A stretch of 64,000 nucleotides of DNA from Eunapius fragilis (GCA_963681505.1 OY811979.1:4820473-4884472), one strand, 5' to 3'; positions 12,511 to 24,821 are shown, counted from the first letter of the stretch. Numbers and translations: made by a program. The notes: generated by a model not told the origin, from the sequence alone.

Positions 12511-14080
12511 CTCTCGATTGACACAGCTGAGAATGTAGCTGTTACTTTACCAGCTTTGAATACAGAGATAAATGTAATGTAGTGTACAATCCACCTTTAC
12601 CTATTCCACTTAATGTAAGAACTGATTGTGAGAATTGTGCTAAAAGGAAGGATGAGTTGCAGAGAATGGCTAAAGTGAATCGCATGCTTAAGCAACAACT
12701 GAAAAGGAAAATAAGAGACATTAAACTTAAAACTAAAAAAACACTGAGCGAAAGTAAGAAATTCACAAGTGGCACATAGCAGCAGTGTATTGAAATGTTA
12801 CTATCTAAAACGTGAAGATAATGCCAACATCCAAGCTCAACTTGTTATAGAAAAAAGGCAAAAAAAAAAAGATTGAAGTTACAGAAGGAGGCTGGAAGAA
12901 AGCTGAATTTAGTACTTACTAACAATGCTGAGTTGTCTGAAGTTCTCCCAGAACTTAGCACAGAGTTCTTCAAGTTGATGAGTTCGTAGATACTTTCACC
13001 AGTATGCTTAATGTATGAACGCACAGGCTTAGTTCTCACAAAGTTCCCGCACCATCGTTCCACTGAAGGTAACTTGTAAAAGTTCAAATTCAAGAAACTA
13101 TTTTTGGCATTGCCAGTAATGATATTTTGATATTAATTTCAGATGTCTTTGCAGGAACCATCTAATAAGGGACATTTAAAAAATTAAGCCTCGTTCCCAG
13201 TTATTTATGACGTGAAAATGGCTCCAGTTCAGTCACTTTTTTTGGTGCTCGACAAGGCCCTCACGTGCTGTACAACCAATCACATATGGAGGGAGCATAG
13301 TTTCTGTCTAATTCACCTTGTTTAACTGATTACCAGCTAAATTATTCATAACGTAAATCCACTTCCGGCCAAATTAATTTTGCTATAGTTTTAAATGTGA
13401 TGTACGTTACTCAAAACTCTGTCAGCATTAGTTCGGCGCTTAAACGGATGAAGTTTAGTATGAGAAGGTATGTTACTTTGTTTTATACATCCATGGACTA
13501 TAGCTTCACCGCAAGACCGCCGTCAAAACATTGATTTTTCATTCTATAAACCGTACGCGCGCGTACGCTAGTGTTCCGATTTTGTCGAATGAAGCTTACG
13601 TTTGTCAGCAACCTAACTACGAAAAACTGGTAGAGAATTCTTCAACCTTCTTGGAAATGTATAGATGCCGTTGTACTCTTTTGTATGGAGTGAATAAAGA
13701 CCTTCGTTCGAATATGCATATTCTTCCAATTAGTGCACGGCTGGTATTTTTTAGTTTCTATACGAGTGTTTATGAGCGCAAGTACCTGGATGCCTCTTGT
13801 ATCTGTTTATTACCCCCTAATTTTGACAAATTTGTCATAACAACACTGCCTGTTCACTTAAAATTATTTTCGTCCAACATAACCGGCTGCGCGTCTTTAG
13901 ACGCTTACGGCTGCCACGTAACGTAATGATTGCGCGTCTTTAGACGCTTACGGCTGGTAATCAGTTAACCGACAGAAACGTATATCTCCCTCCCCATGCC
14001 TCCAGCACTACCCATTAACCACACATAGGTATAGCATCATTGTGCACGCCTACAAAAACGACCAACAAATAGAACACACA
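12511..14080. other. No firm gene; one small coiled-coil ORF
   Basis: A 65-codon plus-strand frame (12582-12779) has a CENC pair followed by a lysine-rich heptad-like stretch (MLKQQLKRKIRDIKLKTKKT), the look of the coiled coil after a THAP finger in some transposases, but the finger itself is not visible. The rest shows nothing recognisable apart from the direct repeat at 13888-13956. Confidence 0.3.
13888..13956 (+). repeat. Direct repeat with internal palindrome
   Basis: The 25-mer holding GCGTCTTTAGACGC occurs at about 13888 and again at about 13930. Each copy carries a 14-bp perfect palindrome. Confidence 0.85.
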
Positions 14081-14087
14081 TACACAC

Positions 14088-16206
14088 ATGCAAGACCAAT
14101 CCTCTGAATCGGAAGACAATTTGGGCGTTCCAGAGCCGGCAGATGAGGTGGTGTCTGATTTATTGAAGCCGCATGGAACAAATTGGGAGGTCAAGTCACA
14201 GTGGACTACTTCCAAGGTTCTCAAACTAGTGTTCAAGCTTATCTGGGACTCTGTAAATCCTGATGGACACAAAAATCCATATGACTATTTTTGTTTTGAT
14301 ATTTAACATGAGTGATGTTCCAAAATTTATCCACCCTTTTCAGCAAGTAAAAGAGCAATTAACCTCACATAGCATTGCTGTGATCAAATCTACGGCACAC
14401 ATTAATCATTTCTGATCTCTTTATTTTATTACAGATACTCATTTTATGGTTAAAATGTTTCTTCTTCACAAAATGCCTATAGGCTATATCTGCACATGTA
14501 CATTTACATAATGGAATTGGGACCTTAAAAGTGCCTTGAATGTATACATGTACATACACACTTGTTTATTCACACAGAAGCTCCTCCCCCTTCTGAACCT
14601 CCTACTGACTATGGTACAGTCACAGTATTTTCAGCTTCTTATTTAAAACCAGTGCTTTGTTGCAGCAATCCTGGTGGTGATGGTGGTGGTTGTGTTAGTG
14701 TTGGTGATAATGGTGTTTATACAGTAGTGATCAAAATAAACTTGACGTTTTTATAATGCAGTTGCAGTTGCACGGTGTGAGTACTACAGTTCAAGGGGCG
14801 TACCATTCCGCGCAGTTTTATAGAACATAGAAAATCTTATTGACATATTATGTGTCAACGAAATCTACATGTATGTTGCGTCGCCGTGCCGTTTAAAAAA
14901 ACTACTACAACATTTTGATTATGTGTCAACGTAACTACGAATGCTTCGACATTCCTCACATAAAAAATAGTTGACCAAAGCAATCAGAAATGGGTTTATT
15001 GTCATTTATGAAGCTACAGATAAGCCGCTGTTTGGTGAAAAGATGTTTCTGGTTTCAAAAAACGTCAAGTTTATTTTGACCACTACTGTATGTACACGAG
15101 AGAGTAGGGAAGTGATTCATTATGAATCAGCGAATCCAAGGCATGAAGAGGGTGTGGAGGTGAGTACTGGATACTATTGGAAGGATTGCAGGATGTGAGG
15201 TGTAGTGAAATTTGTGAATGGCATTGATCTTATTTTAATGTGTCCCCACAGAATGATCCTGACAAAAAGCATTCATGACACCTTCAGAAGAAACAGGAAG
15301 TGCAAAGAAGGTGTGCATTTGTGGTACATTGTATTTGAATGTGTGTGGATAAAAAACATACTTGCATGTCTATATATTTTATAGACATTATGTTTGGCGT
15401 TTATGTACTACATTTGACACAATATAAAAAGTGGGGCCAGCTGTAAAGGCAGGCATGAACTGCACATATAAGGGGAATACCTTCATGATGACTGGTAATA
15501 TACCACACCCACAGCCATCAGAGCTGGTTGCCCCACATCTGCCATTGCACAGGTATGAGTGGCAAATACAAGGGCGTTTAGCCAGACAGTTATGAGTAAT
15601 GTACAACCAGTGGAGGGAGTCTGTCAGGTGGCGGGATCTACAGACGATATCCGTAGCAAGATCAAGGTATCATTACGGCCCAGATGTATTCCAGAACAAG
15701 TTAGAGGGCCTCAAAGCCCTAGCAATAGCTACAAAGACTCAGGCACATAAGAAGAGAGTGTTGGCAGCGCTGTTGATATGGAAGAGGTTTGCACTTCAGA
15801 AAAGCGCAGGAAGAGCATTCGGAAGGACAAAGGGAGATATTTTATTGATTGCGAAGTGGAGGCCTCATCTGATGAATGCAAGTATGGTGAGCAGTTGGAG
15901 TACTCAAAACAGCGTCATCCTTGACACGACTATGAGGTCATCAAAAAGCTTGACTCCACAATCTCAGCCCTATTGGGTTGTTCAGAGGAAATTGAATCTG
16001 AGCAGGAAGAAAGACCGAAGCTTAAGAGCAGTAAAGGCAAGCGTAGCAAAGATGGTGAGCGAAGTGGACAGAAAAAAAGGTCTGAATGCAGTGCTGAATC
16101 TGACTGTCCCTCCGGAGGTGAGCATTATGTAAGGCAACACTGTGGAAACTCCATAACCACACTGCAAGAGACTGCAAGATATGCACTTTCACCTCAACAC
16201 ATTTGA
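14088..16206 (+). pseudogene. Unrecognised coding fragments, probably transposon relics
   Basis: Several plus-strand frames here have protein-like composition but no family I can name: 14088-14306 (acidic start, then WEVKSQWTTSKVLKLVFKLI), 14971-15198 (EATDKPLFGEKMFLVSKNVK), about 15430-15590 (GNTFMMTGNIPHPQPSELV then LHRYEWQIQGRLARQL) and 15599-16206. They are separated by stops and by AT-rich gaps of 150-650 bp that could be introns. Given the surroundings (transposase relics on both sides), decayed transposon genes are likelier than a host gene. Uncertain. Confidence 0.25.
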
Positions 16207-16792
16207 CAGTTCAGATGCACACTACCTTTTCAGACCATATTTGGAAATAGAGAGGCATATTTACACAAAGCCAGTGGATTTACAGTGTTTGAAAGGATAA
16301 AGGCATTAAAGAAGGAACACACATATCCATCACCATAAAGGAGCTTACATTACATATATATAAATATATATATATATATGCCAATATATAATTTCTTTCT
16401 TTGTATGTGCTTGTGCATGTACGAAACCGTACAGTATCTCATGCATCATCAATCTAAAGTCTGTTCCCAAGATGCAGCAAACCTAGAATAATAACTATCC
16501 TGTAGCCTGATATTATTGACATGAAGCATTACTCTTTGCACATATGCATGGATGCTCCAAAATGGTACATTGCCTGCTGTGGTTTTGAATATTGAAGGTG
16601 TGTGTACAAAAACACACCTATGCTGGCTACAAACAGATAGTCATTCACCGGAATGGCTCTGAAAACTTTGACCTGATTAACTCAGCGCCATGTTGCCCAC
16701 CTTATCACATGACCTTTGCCCTAATCAAGCCAGGATTCAGCAACTACTGACTACGGGTTAAAATGTGCCACACATTGCTCCGAGTGATCAGG

Positions 16793-16900
16793 TGACGTGG
16801 GTGACGCGGCCAATCAGCAACGCCGACGTGACACGTCGTAAATTTGGGATGACGTCCACGTGCGTGATCAAAATTGCCCCTTTTTTCCCGTATAAAATCG
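16793..16900 (+). promoter_or_regulatory. Compact promoter with clustered bZIP-type sites, CCAAT and TATA
   Basis: Within 110 bp upstream of the ATG at 16933 lie TGACGTGG (16793), TGACGCGG (16802), CCAAT (16810), the GACGTG/CACGTC pair in ACGTGACACGTCG (16826-16838), TGACGTCCACGTG (16850-16862) and a TATA box TATAAAAT (16891), 42 bp before the ATG. Order and spacing are those of a TATA promoter; the repeated ACGT cores are typical ATF/CREB/XBP1-type sites. Function inferred from the motifs. Confidence 0.6.
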
Positions 16901-16932
16901 ACTGCCTTTTGCTCTCAGAATCACTTTTAAAC

Positions 16933-18240
16933 ATGGCAACTCTTCCAGCGAAGCGATTCAAATTCAAGAGCCAAGCAGAGTGGGCTGCTTCTCACTTCAA
17001 GACCGAAATTTCATCTGGAAAGCGTGTGTGCCAAGTAAAACAAACTGAAGATTCTGAGGTGTGTGGATTGCAATATGGGGCGCAAATTGCAGCAACATCC
17101 ATGGTTGCACACTTGGCCTAAAAGCACGAGATTTCGGTGCCTGAATACTTAACAGAAAAGGCCAGTCAACACTCCTCCGAGAAACAGCTCTCTGTGAAAA
17201 GCATGTTTGCTCAGATATCCGATCCCACTGCTGTTCAGAAGGAATTGATCGTGGTAGCTTACTGCATGAATCTGATTGTTCCATTTTCCACCGTTTTTTT
17301 TCTCGTTGGGGTCCGAATTGCAAGATGAAGAATTGATCTCATTGAAGAAGTTTAAGTTCCCATCACCAACAATTGAACGTGGAACTTGTTCTGTTTGAAT
17401 TTTACTGGATGGAGGAGTCTGAAGGTGAGTCTGCCATTCCCTTGCATTTGGTTCACACTTTGGAATGGGCTTGCGTCGCTTTGAAGATAATTTGAGGTGT
17501 CTTTGTTTTGGAGATAATGATCCTACTGACCGACCAGATCAAGGAAAGATTTGAAATGGATAATGAAAATATTGATTGTTTGAAGGCCCTGTATGAATCA
17601 TTAGAAGTAGACGGGGAAGTGTACAAGCATAGAAGAGACTATGAAGAATGAATGGGCTTGACACATACTTCTTTTAATATTCAATTCTTCATGCACTACT
17701 GAGGGGTTTGGAATATTGCTTGAAGATTATCTGCAAGTTAAAAGGAGGTGCCACAGCATGGAAAGAGAGTAAACACACAAGTCTAGTTGATAAGGCCAAG
17801 AAGCGAGTAAGAGAAACAATAAAAGAACAAACTGGGATGATTATAGACAGGCCAGATAGTGTAGCAGGTGGAACTACAACCACTGGCAATACAGCAGCAA
17901 GGTGTTTCATAAATGCAACGACCCGACAGGTACTGATTGATTGTGTAACCCGCAAAGTCGAATCTGATGGAGAGTGAGACAGGCAAGTTTTTGATGAGTT
18001 CATAACCTGTTATTTTGAGAGCTATTTGAACTGTTCAAAGCAAGCTGTCAACACAGAGCAGCTGGATCAACTCTGCAAGGAGACTTCAATCAAACTTGTA
18101 ACACACTGGCCTACATTCCAATTTACACCATCTGTGTTGCACATTCTGCAGCACTGATTCATAGAAAAATGAATCACAGTGTTTGGGAACATTGGCATTG
18201 TCAGAAGAACAACTGGAACATAACAATAAAAAGGATTGTT
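16933..18240 (+). pseudogene. Decayed DNA-transposon gene with BED-like finger
   Basis: Starts MATLPAKRFKFKSQAEW at 16933 behind the promoter above. A C-x-n-C...H-L...KH pattern (17020-17130) resembles a BED zinc finger, interrupted by TAA at 17119; the frame resumes unchanged with SEKQLSVKSMFAQ and CMNLIVPFSTV, the latter resembling the PFS-V motif near the start of hAT transposases. Further conserved blocks follow after breaks: about 17530-17650 (IKERFEMDNENIDCLKALYE), 17750-17977 (TGMIIDRPDSVAGGTTTTG) and 18020-18240 (QLDQLCKETSIKLVTHWPTF; then a GTLALSEEQLEHNNKKD-like block). The last two belong to a transposon-encoded protein family found in many invertebrate genomes whose name I cannot give. 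Stops throughout; not functional as it stands. Confidence 0.5.
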
Positions 18241-18249
18241 CAAGGAATC

Positions 18250-19468
18250 AACCCATTTTTGACAGGACATACCAAACCTCGAGCACCATCACTCCGAGGC
18301 GACTGGAAGCTTCACTCTCCACGAGCCACGTACCCTCGCTAGCACTAGTCTGCATCACCATCAGCTCCACTTCACTGCTAGGTGGTACCACCACTTTCTC
18401 CATTGTCACCAGTCCAAAAGTCTCTCCAAGCAGAGATGCAGCAGCATCAGAGGGGCTGCACTGGATCTGCACAGATGAGCTATCATGAGGAAAGTCAGGG
18501 TTTTCATGTTAAAGTCAATCAGACATTTATGCTTCTCAACAAAATCTAACCCAAGGATGGCTTCATGGACGGTGTGGTCACTTGTTACAATGAGGGTCAC
18601 TTCAGTTGGCGCATTCTGTCTCCCAAGAACACAAGAAACTTCCCAAATCCTTTTACAGACAATGCGGAACCATTGACGCCAACCAGTCTCTTGCCCTTCC
18701 ACTCCTGGAGCTGATGTACACGTGAGCATCTTCTAATTTGGAGATCCGGCTCCAGACATCTTCACGAATCAGAGACGCAGCAGCTCTGGTATCTAACACA
18801 AAATCAACAGGCAGACAAAATTACTCCTCTAAGGCGATAACTAATTCCACACGACACAGACAATGTAGGTACAATGACAGGTTTACCATGGGTCATTAGG
18901 CATTGTCCCTCCAGCTAGTGGCTGGTCCTTACCACCGAGGTGCTGGAGTTTTCCTGCTGCTGTTCTTCACTATGGCTTCGACAAAAGCGTGCAATATGAC
19001 CCTTTCTGTCAAATGAGGCCCAATCCTCTTCCTTTCGCCTCTTCCTTGACTGGAGCTCAGCGACGTACAGCTCTCGCTTGCAATCAGGATTAAAGCGCGT
19101 GTTAAGTGCTTTCATGCTCTCACTGTGTTTGTTCCTGACAGTTTCCGGGAACCGCAAAAAAAGCGGTTTGGACTTTCCCCGTCAGCCACACCCGCAACCA
19201 CTTTAATTTGTCCTCGGCGCTCTCCCAGCTGTTGACTACAGCAACATTCTCGAAGTGCGCTGCCCACTCTGGCCAGCTCCCTGTTCCATTGTAATGTTCA
19301 GGCAGCAGTCGCTGCGCCATATCGTCTTGCCGACTACGCCAATGTAAATGGTGTTGCAGCTAACACTAATAGCTGTCAAATAGGCACACACACTGTCCAC
19401 TACAATAATAGAGCTATCTACACATACTAGTCGATCACCTGAGAGAAAGGGACTGCGCATGCGTTACA
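18250..19468 (-). mobile_element. Ty3/gypsy half-element G3: 5' LTR, gag and protease
   Basis: On the minus strand: LTR 19468-19343; a primer-binding site TGGCGTAGTCGGCAAG (19341-19326); gag ATG at 19320 (MAQRLLPEHYNGTGSWPEWA); a frameshift near 19155; a gag segment with an internal deletion that joins DWASF to the zinc knuckle remnant RKGHIARFCR; then protease with VLDTRAAAS (DTR in place of DTG, near 18795) and the ILGLDFVEK flap-to-core segment (near 18570). The element ends near 18250 just where reverse transcriptase should begin. Gag and protease of this family package and mature the particle; this copy cannot. Confidence 0.85.
19343..19468 (-). repeat. 5' LTR of G3
   Basis: 126 bp, beginning TGTAACGCATGCG and ending CCATTTACA on the minus strand, directly followed by the primer-binding site. 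Defined by TG...CA ends and position; no partner LTR is present in the window. Confidence 0.7.
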
Positions 19469-21766
19469 TTAGCGTGCCAAATCTCACAATTTTTTAATGT
19501 AATCATTATGTTAATAAAGGTGACAGTTACTGTGCAATGAAATATTTAACCTACTAAATGAGAACATATCACGAGCAGTAATGATTTGGTTGGACACAGG
19601 ACGTTACAGGTGGCTTTAAGTGTCAGGCGCTTTGCAGTACTCCCTATTCCATCACAAGCAGTCTTGCCGTGGGATGTCGCATGAACGTTCCACATAGCCA
19701 GCAACCCAAAGTCCTATTGGTGGAAACAGAGGTTTATTAATTTTATACTGGCCTGCACAGCCATCAGAAAAGTAGTGGACCTTTTTGAAGGCTGGATACT
19801 TTACTTTCAGGCCTTTTAATAACATTTTCAGAAAGGCATACACAGTGCTGGTTGTATGCTGGGTTGTATCACTGATAACGCAGTGCCTGTCAACTACATG
19901 GGAACCATCTCCATTTCGAACGTACACAACAAAAGGGTGCAGTGTTGCCTGTGTGTTTTCCCAGTGATACCCTTAATTGAGCTGCATCCTGTACTACGAA
20001 GGAGGTGTTCTCAGAGAAGTCCCCTGCGATGATGCACTCAGAAGTAGGAATGGTTCTGATCCAACTCCTCCAATGAGCTCTAAAGATTCACCACACCTTC
20101 TTGCATCATGTACTTTTCAGACGCCATATTGCATACAGCTGCCTTCATGCACTCAGTAAGATCCAGCTCTTTAGTGAGGGACTGAAGCACAAGTTTGGGA
20201 TTCTGTGAGTGCCTGGTGAACCAGCCAAAACACAATATGGAGGACGAAGAGAAGCAAAGGTTGAAAACCCCACTTTAGAATTAGGGTGTGTCTCCTTGAA
20301 GGAAGAGTATAAATCCTTCAGGTTGGCAAGTACAAGTCGTTAATGCTCTTTCCTTTTTCACCACTGGGCAATCTAACGCTCACAGAATTCTTCCTCCCTG
20401 GGCACAGTCGTGAAACTTCGTCTGACTCGTAGAATGCTGCCACTTCAGTCTTCAGTTCCTGTTACCTTTCTACCTTTTGACATCTACTTTTCTTCGCCAT
20501 GTAGTTGGTGGTACTGAAGAAGTGCTGAGTTTGTTCAATGGTGAATGGTAACAGTGTAAGTATCTGTAGCTTCTCCTTGTAGGACTTACTCTGATGGAAC
20601 TTGTCTTTCAGACTTTCCATCAGATGTCTTTACAAAGAAAGTTCACCGGCATCTTCCTTGGCTTTCTTTGCATCAGGCTCTCCTAGACATTCAAATGATG
20701 TCTGGTAAGACTCCTCCAGCCTTCTCTTGAGGACAGCTGATACCTTGTGAAACTTGTCTTGAACCTAATGTAACCACTGAGTACTGCTCAGACCACCTGC
20801 AATAAATTGCCCATATTACACATACACATGTACTTCTTGCCTTACCGAGTTTCACAGGGTTTAGGTTAATATACTGAATAACTTCATCAGTATCAACCAC
20901 ATGAGTGACACTCATCTGAAGTTGAATCAGTAGAAGCAGACATAGATGTAGGGAGTTCTTCATTCAAACCTGATGTTGATGGACCTGGACCAGGAAATAG
21001 TACATCTACAACCGTTAAGAGCTCTTCAGGGGCCTGGACCGACAATTTCTGCCAGTGCGTCCTGCACAATGAACTTAGCTTCTCTCCTGGCACCAGCGAG
21101 ATGCCCACTTCCAGTGCACTTGCCCTACACTCAATAGTGATCTCTCAGCTCGTAGAGACTTTTCCCTTGGCTTGTTGTCTTTGTGCAGATTGACATTGCA
21201 GCACTTTTTCTGTAGTGCGGAGTACTTGTGCAAGTACACTTACTCGTGATGCAAGCAGATGTCATGGATATGCGTTGAAGACAACTTCGAACGCAACGAT
21301 AGCAGCTCGATCTCATCACTGGTAACGTTGTGCACCCTTTAAATATTAGTGTACGTGATCGCAAAGCACTTTCCGAGAGTTGCGATTTTAGATGCAAAGT
21401 ACCCGACATTTTGCGTTGCATGCAAGACAGAAAGCATTCAGGAGTTGATTAGCCAAAGTAAGGTTTCATGCGCCTCTGTTCTGTTTATATTGAACACTGC
21501 ATATGAATGAATTTTATAACACCTACTGCCACAGAACCCACCTTTGAAACAACATAGTCTTTCTACCAATACGTATAGTCTGCTAACAGTATGATTTGCC
21601 ATCGTATTTTCTAAAAAGATTGATAGGGCTTTGTGGGGAGCGGTGGCATTTTGATTAACTACATATCCCTTTTGAGCAATACAATGTTAAATATTTCATT
21701 GCACAGTAACAGTCACTTTTATTAACATAATAATTACATTTAAAAATTGTGAGATTTGGCACGCTA
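19469..21766. mobile_element. DNA transposon with ~80-bp terminal inverted repeats
   Basis: The left end (19469-19550) and right end (21685-21766) are reverse complements over about 80 bp with only a few differences, starting TTAGCGTGCCAAATCTCACA. The 2.3-kb body carries a decayed minus-strand gene (next entry). The left end abuts the G3 LTR without a spacer. Confidence 0.85.
19600..21421 (-). pseudogene. Transposase-like gene of the TIR element, decayed
   Basis: Minus-strand blocks in order: TSDEIELLSLRSKLSS then HDICLHHE (about 21320-21235), YLHKYSALQKKCC (about 21230), SFVVQDAAQ (about 20000), QATLHPFVVYVRNGDGSHVV (about 19945), CVISDTTQH, VHYFSDGCAGQYK (about 19770) and, one frame over, MWNVHATSHGKTACDGIGS (about 19690-19640). 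These blocks, with an aspartate in FSDG and the ATSHGK-CDG-G motif, recur in an uncharacterised transposon-encoded protein family of invertebrates. A role as DDE-type transposase is inferred from the TIR context. The frame is interrupted repeatedly, so this copy is dead. Between 20200 and 21100 the coding signal is weak. Confidence 0.55.
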
Positions 21767-23182
21767 AGAGCTTTAAAATGACACCTTACATGCTATGTTT
21801 GGACCTTTGGTTAAAAAGGAAGGGGAGGGTACAAGCACTGAGAGGTCAGAATGGTTAATAAAAGATAAAAACTCCATTATCTCCTAATCTGATTCATGAC
21901 ACAAGGTGATAATAGGTGTGATAACTTTCCCAGTCATATATACCAAATGTCATCTAAATCTGACAAAGTGCAGTGTTTTAAACAAGGGGTCATTGGGTGA
22001 TCTGCTATAGAATGACCCAATCATGTATTCTGTGCCAATACATGTACATGATTTGCACATATGATTGGCACAGCATGGGAATACATGATTGGCACAGCAT
22101 GGGTATATCTGAGGGGCACTCTGACCCACTAGCATCCATCTCCTGTGCTACCATCTCCTGTGCTCGTGTCAGATAGGCTGCTGCACTTGCAACAGCCTAT
22201 GTCTCTGACAAGTCCACCACTAGTCTCTTTGACGGGTACACAAGTCTGGTTCTTCCTTACCCTGTACCGGCAGATGAGGGGCCACAGTGCACGATTGAAC
22301 CAGGCATGTGCACTCTCTCCCACGCATGGTGGGGTTTGGGGGAGGAGAATTGAGTTTCCTGGGCAGTGTTCCAGGCCTTGAAATTGAGGGTAATATAAGC
22401 CTCCATCTTGTCAAAGAGTGGTTCCCATATTTGAAATTTGAAATAATTGTGGTGTTAGGAGAGGATACGGGAATAGCTGCACGATATCTGAACTTTTGAT
22501 AAGGTGCATTTGGTCCGGTGGGGACACTTCCACTTCTTGGATCAAGAGCTTGACATCGTCAATGAGGTATGATGGCTCCATCTTTATCTTAATGGTTACT
22601 GGTATGAGTCGTAACGAAAAGCTCCATAGAACCCTCTCCTCCGTATACCCAACACATGATTCCTCCACTGGGGCCATATCGAAGAATGCGAGTATTGGAC
22701 CTGCAAGAATTAGATTTCACAATATGCCTGATTTTAATGACAGTGTTTTCTTTACAATAGTCCCAAAATTTCTGTATATTGTATGTGTCTGTGCATGTAC
22801 AGTGAGAAATGGAGAGGATGGGGGGAGGGGGAAGGGTCACAATTGTAACCCCTCAAATCTTTGGGTAAAATCAGATCCAATAGTATGAAGTTTTAGATGT
22901 ATTGTAAAATGTAATGGACAATAAATCATTATAAATGTTCTGGCAAAACATCTGCATCTTGATCAGCTCCATCAACATGCTATCAGGCTATCTTCCAATG
23001 ACAAGCACCTACTTGTAGCAGCAGAAACTCTTACCATATCTTGATAGATTTGCCTTGATTTGTATTAATAGTTAATTAAGTCACATTATGTAGATTCGAA
23101 TTCATATATATAAATGTGATGTGGTCAGTTTTGGTAATCTTGATTGTTGTGGTTTGATTTTCAAACTGTGTTAATTATTAAT
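21767..23182. other. No recognised gene
   Basis: Contains weak minus-strand frames (22129-22414, 22411-22677) without known motifs and a small direct repeat of GATTGGCACAGCATGGG at 22063-22105. Nothing else supported. Confidence 0.4.
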
Positions 23183-24821
23183 GGAGGTAGTATATATTGT
23201 CCCCTCAGATATTGTCCCCCCGGACAGCATAGCCTAGGTTGCATTGTCCCCCGGACAATGTAACCTAGGGTATATTGTCCCCCACGGACAATTCCCCCTA
23301 GCCCCTCCCTGGTTATACTGTCCCCCCTACCCGGACAATACACCCTAGGGTACATTGTCTCCCAACATTTTAAAATCCCGATAGCACATTCCAGTATTGT
23401 CCATATATATTACGTGTCATGCATATATCGATTCAAATGTAAGTAGAATGAACCTTGCCTCTCAACAGGACAGCGTGTTAGCAAATAATCCAAAAGAAAT
23501 GAAATCCAATGAGTGCATGAATTACACTGTATATAAACATAAACAAAATACACAATCAACAATACATGTGTATAAACAATAATTGGCATTAAATCATTAC
23601 ACTACCCCCCCCCCCCCACACCCCCCACCAATTTTACATCACCTTCTGCCGCCCCTGCGGCATGCATGGTCAGAGACTATTGGATTGTTCAAAATCGTGT
23701 CAGTTAATTGTGGAATAAATAAATTGACTTTATAATGTCATGCTGAAAGTGACTTCAGTACAGTACAATACATCAATTCCACTACATCATCCTTTTGACA
23801 GATTATGCACATTGGTTATGTAGATACACTCTTCTTGATGTGTGTCGCTCTTTGCTTCATGTGAAGAATATTGCACCCAATCAAAAATCTTTCCAGTATA
23901 GGCAAACACACATATTGCTGTGTTCAGCAAGCAGGATTTCAATTTCTGTAGCCCATTCTCCAGGTGACTGCATCTTTGAATGTGTAATATATGATTGCAT
24001 TGACATGTTTGGGGGAAGAAGGATCGATGCTTGTCATTTGATGAATTGTGAGCCATGTTTGTTGTTACTAGTAATCTCAATTCTTCATGGTCGTCTTGTG
24101 ATCCAGTGATGATGAATGAAATGCACCGAAAAAAGCAATTTCCATCTGCAGATATTCTTCCATTTCTAATGGGTCTTTGAGAAATCCCGATCATTTTATT
24201 ACTTGCTGCACCATGATGAGGGTTATTGCCATAATGAAAATTCAATCCAAATGAGTTACACCTGGAAATTTGCCAACCTCTACATACTGGGTTGTATGTG
24301 ATTGCATCCATACTGTATTTGAAATGTGAGGAATCAATGCAAGGATCAGTTAACATTGTCACTCTAAACTCCGCCTCATCACAGCACAAGCGCCTTTTAT
24401 CATGAACCCACTCACAGAATTCATCCAGATGTGGTTGAAGACATTAGAAAATATCGCCTTCCAAGCTATTGAACTCTGCGTAGACACCAAACTTGAAGCA
24501 GTTCCACAGCTTCAACAAAGATGTATTCTTTATCCACATATGCATACACTTTGCTTCTAAACTCATCAAACTCCCCGTGCAATTCTTCATTAACGACCAC
24601 AAAGTCATTATTTTAGCGATTGTCGACTGTAGCAGATGTTTTAAATGTTTGGGGGGGAGGGGGGGGGGTGGACAATGTACCCTAGGGTGTATTGTCCGGG
24701 TAGGGGGACAATATACCCAGAAAGGGAACATTATATCCTAGGGTGAATTGTCCGGGGGACGATATACCCTAGGGTATATTGTCTGGGGGGACACTTTTTC
24801 CAGGGGGACAATATATCCTCC
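23183..24821. mobile_element. OTU-protease element with palindromic subterminal repeats
   Basis: The ends GGAGGTAGTATATATTGTCC (23183) and the reverse complement of the right end, GGAGGATATATTGTCCCC (24821), are related inverted repeats. Both flanks are packed with copies of a half-palindrome GGACAAT...CCTAGGG...ATTGTCC (left cluster 23195-23375, right cluster 24670-24821), in opposite overall orientation. The interior codes on minus for an OTU-type cysteine protease (next entry). This is the architecture of a cut-and-paste element carrying an accessory protease; the superfamily is not identified. Confidence 0.65.
23787..24439 (-). CDS. OTU-type cysteine protease (transposon-borne)
   Basis: The hallmark RISADGNCFFRCISFIITGS (about 24155-24096) is the OTU catalytic signature: Asp 24144-24146 and the nucleophile Cys 24135-24137, followed by a helix ending HEELRLLV as in the family. 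A block ICVFAYTGKIFDWV (about 23910) and the C-terminal CIYITNVHN (about 23820), which may supply the catalytic His, complete a domain of about 130 residues, close to the usual OTU length. The open frame runs from just after a TAA near 24437 to a stop at 23787; no ATG was found at its 5' end, so it is probably an internal exon or a truncated gene. Upstream minus-strand sequence to about 24640 also looks coding. Known OTU enzymes remove ubiquitin; many transposons carry OTU domains of unknown purpose. Confidence 0.75.
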
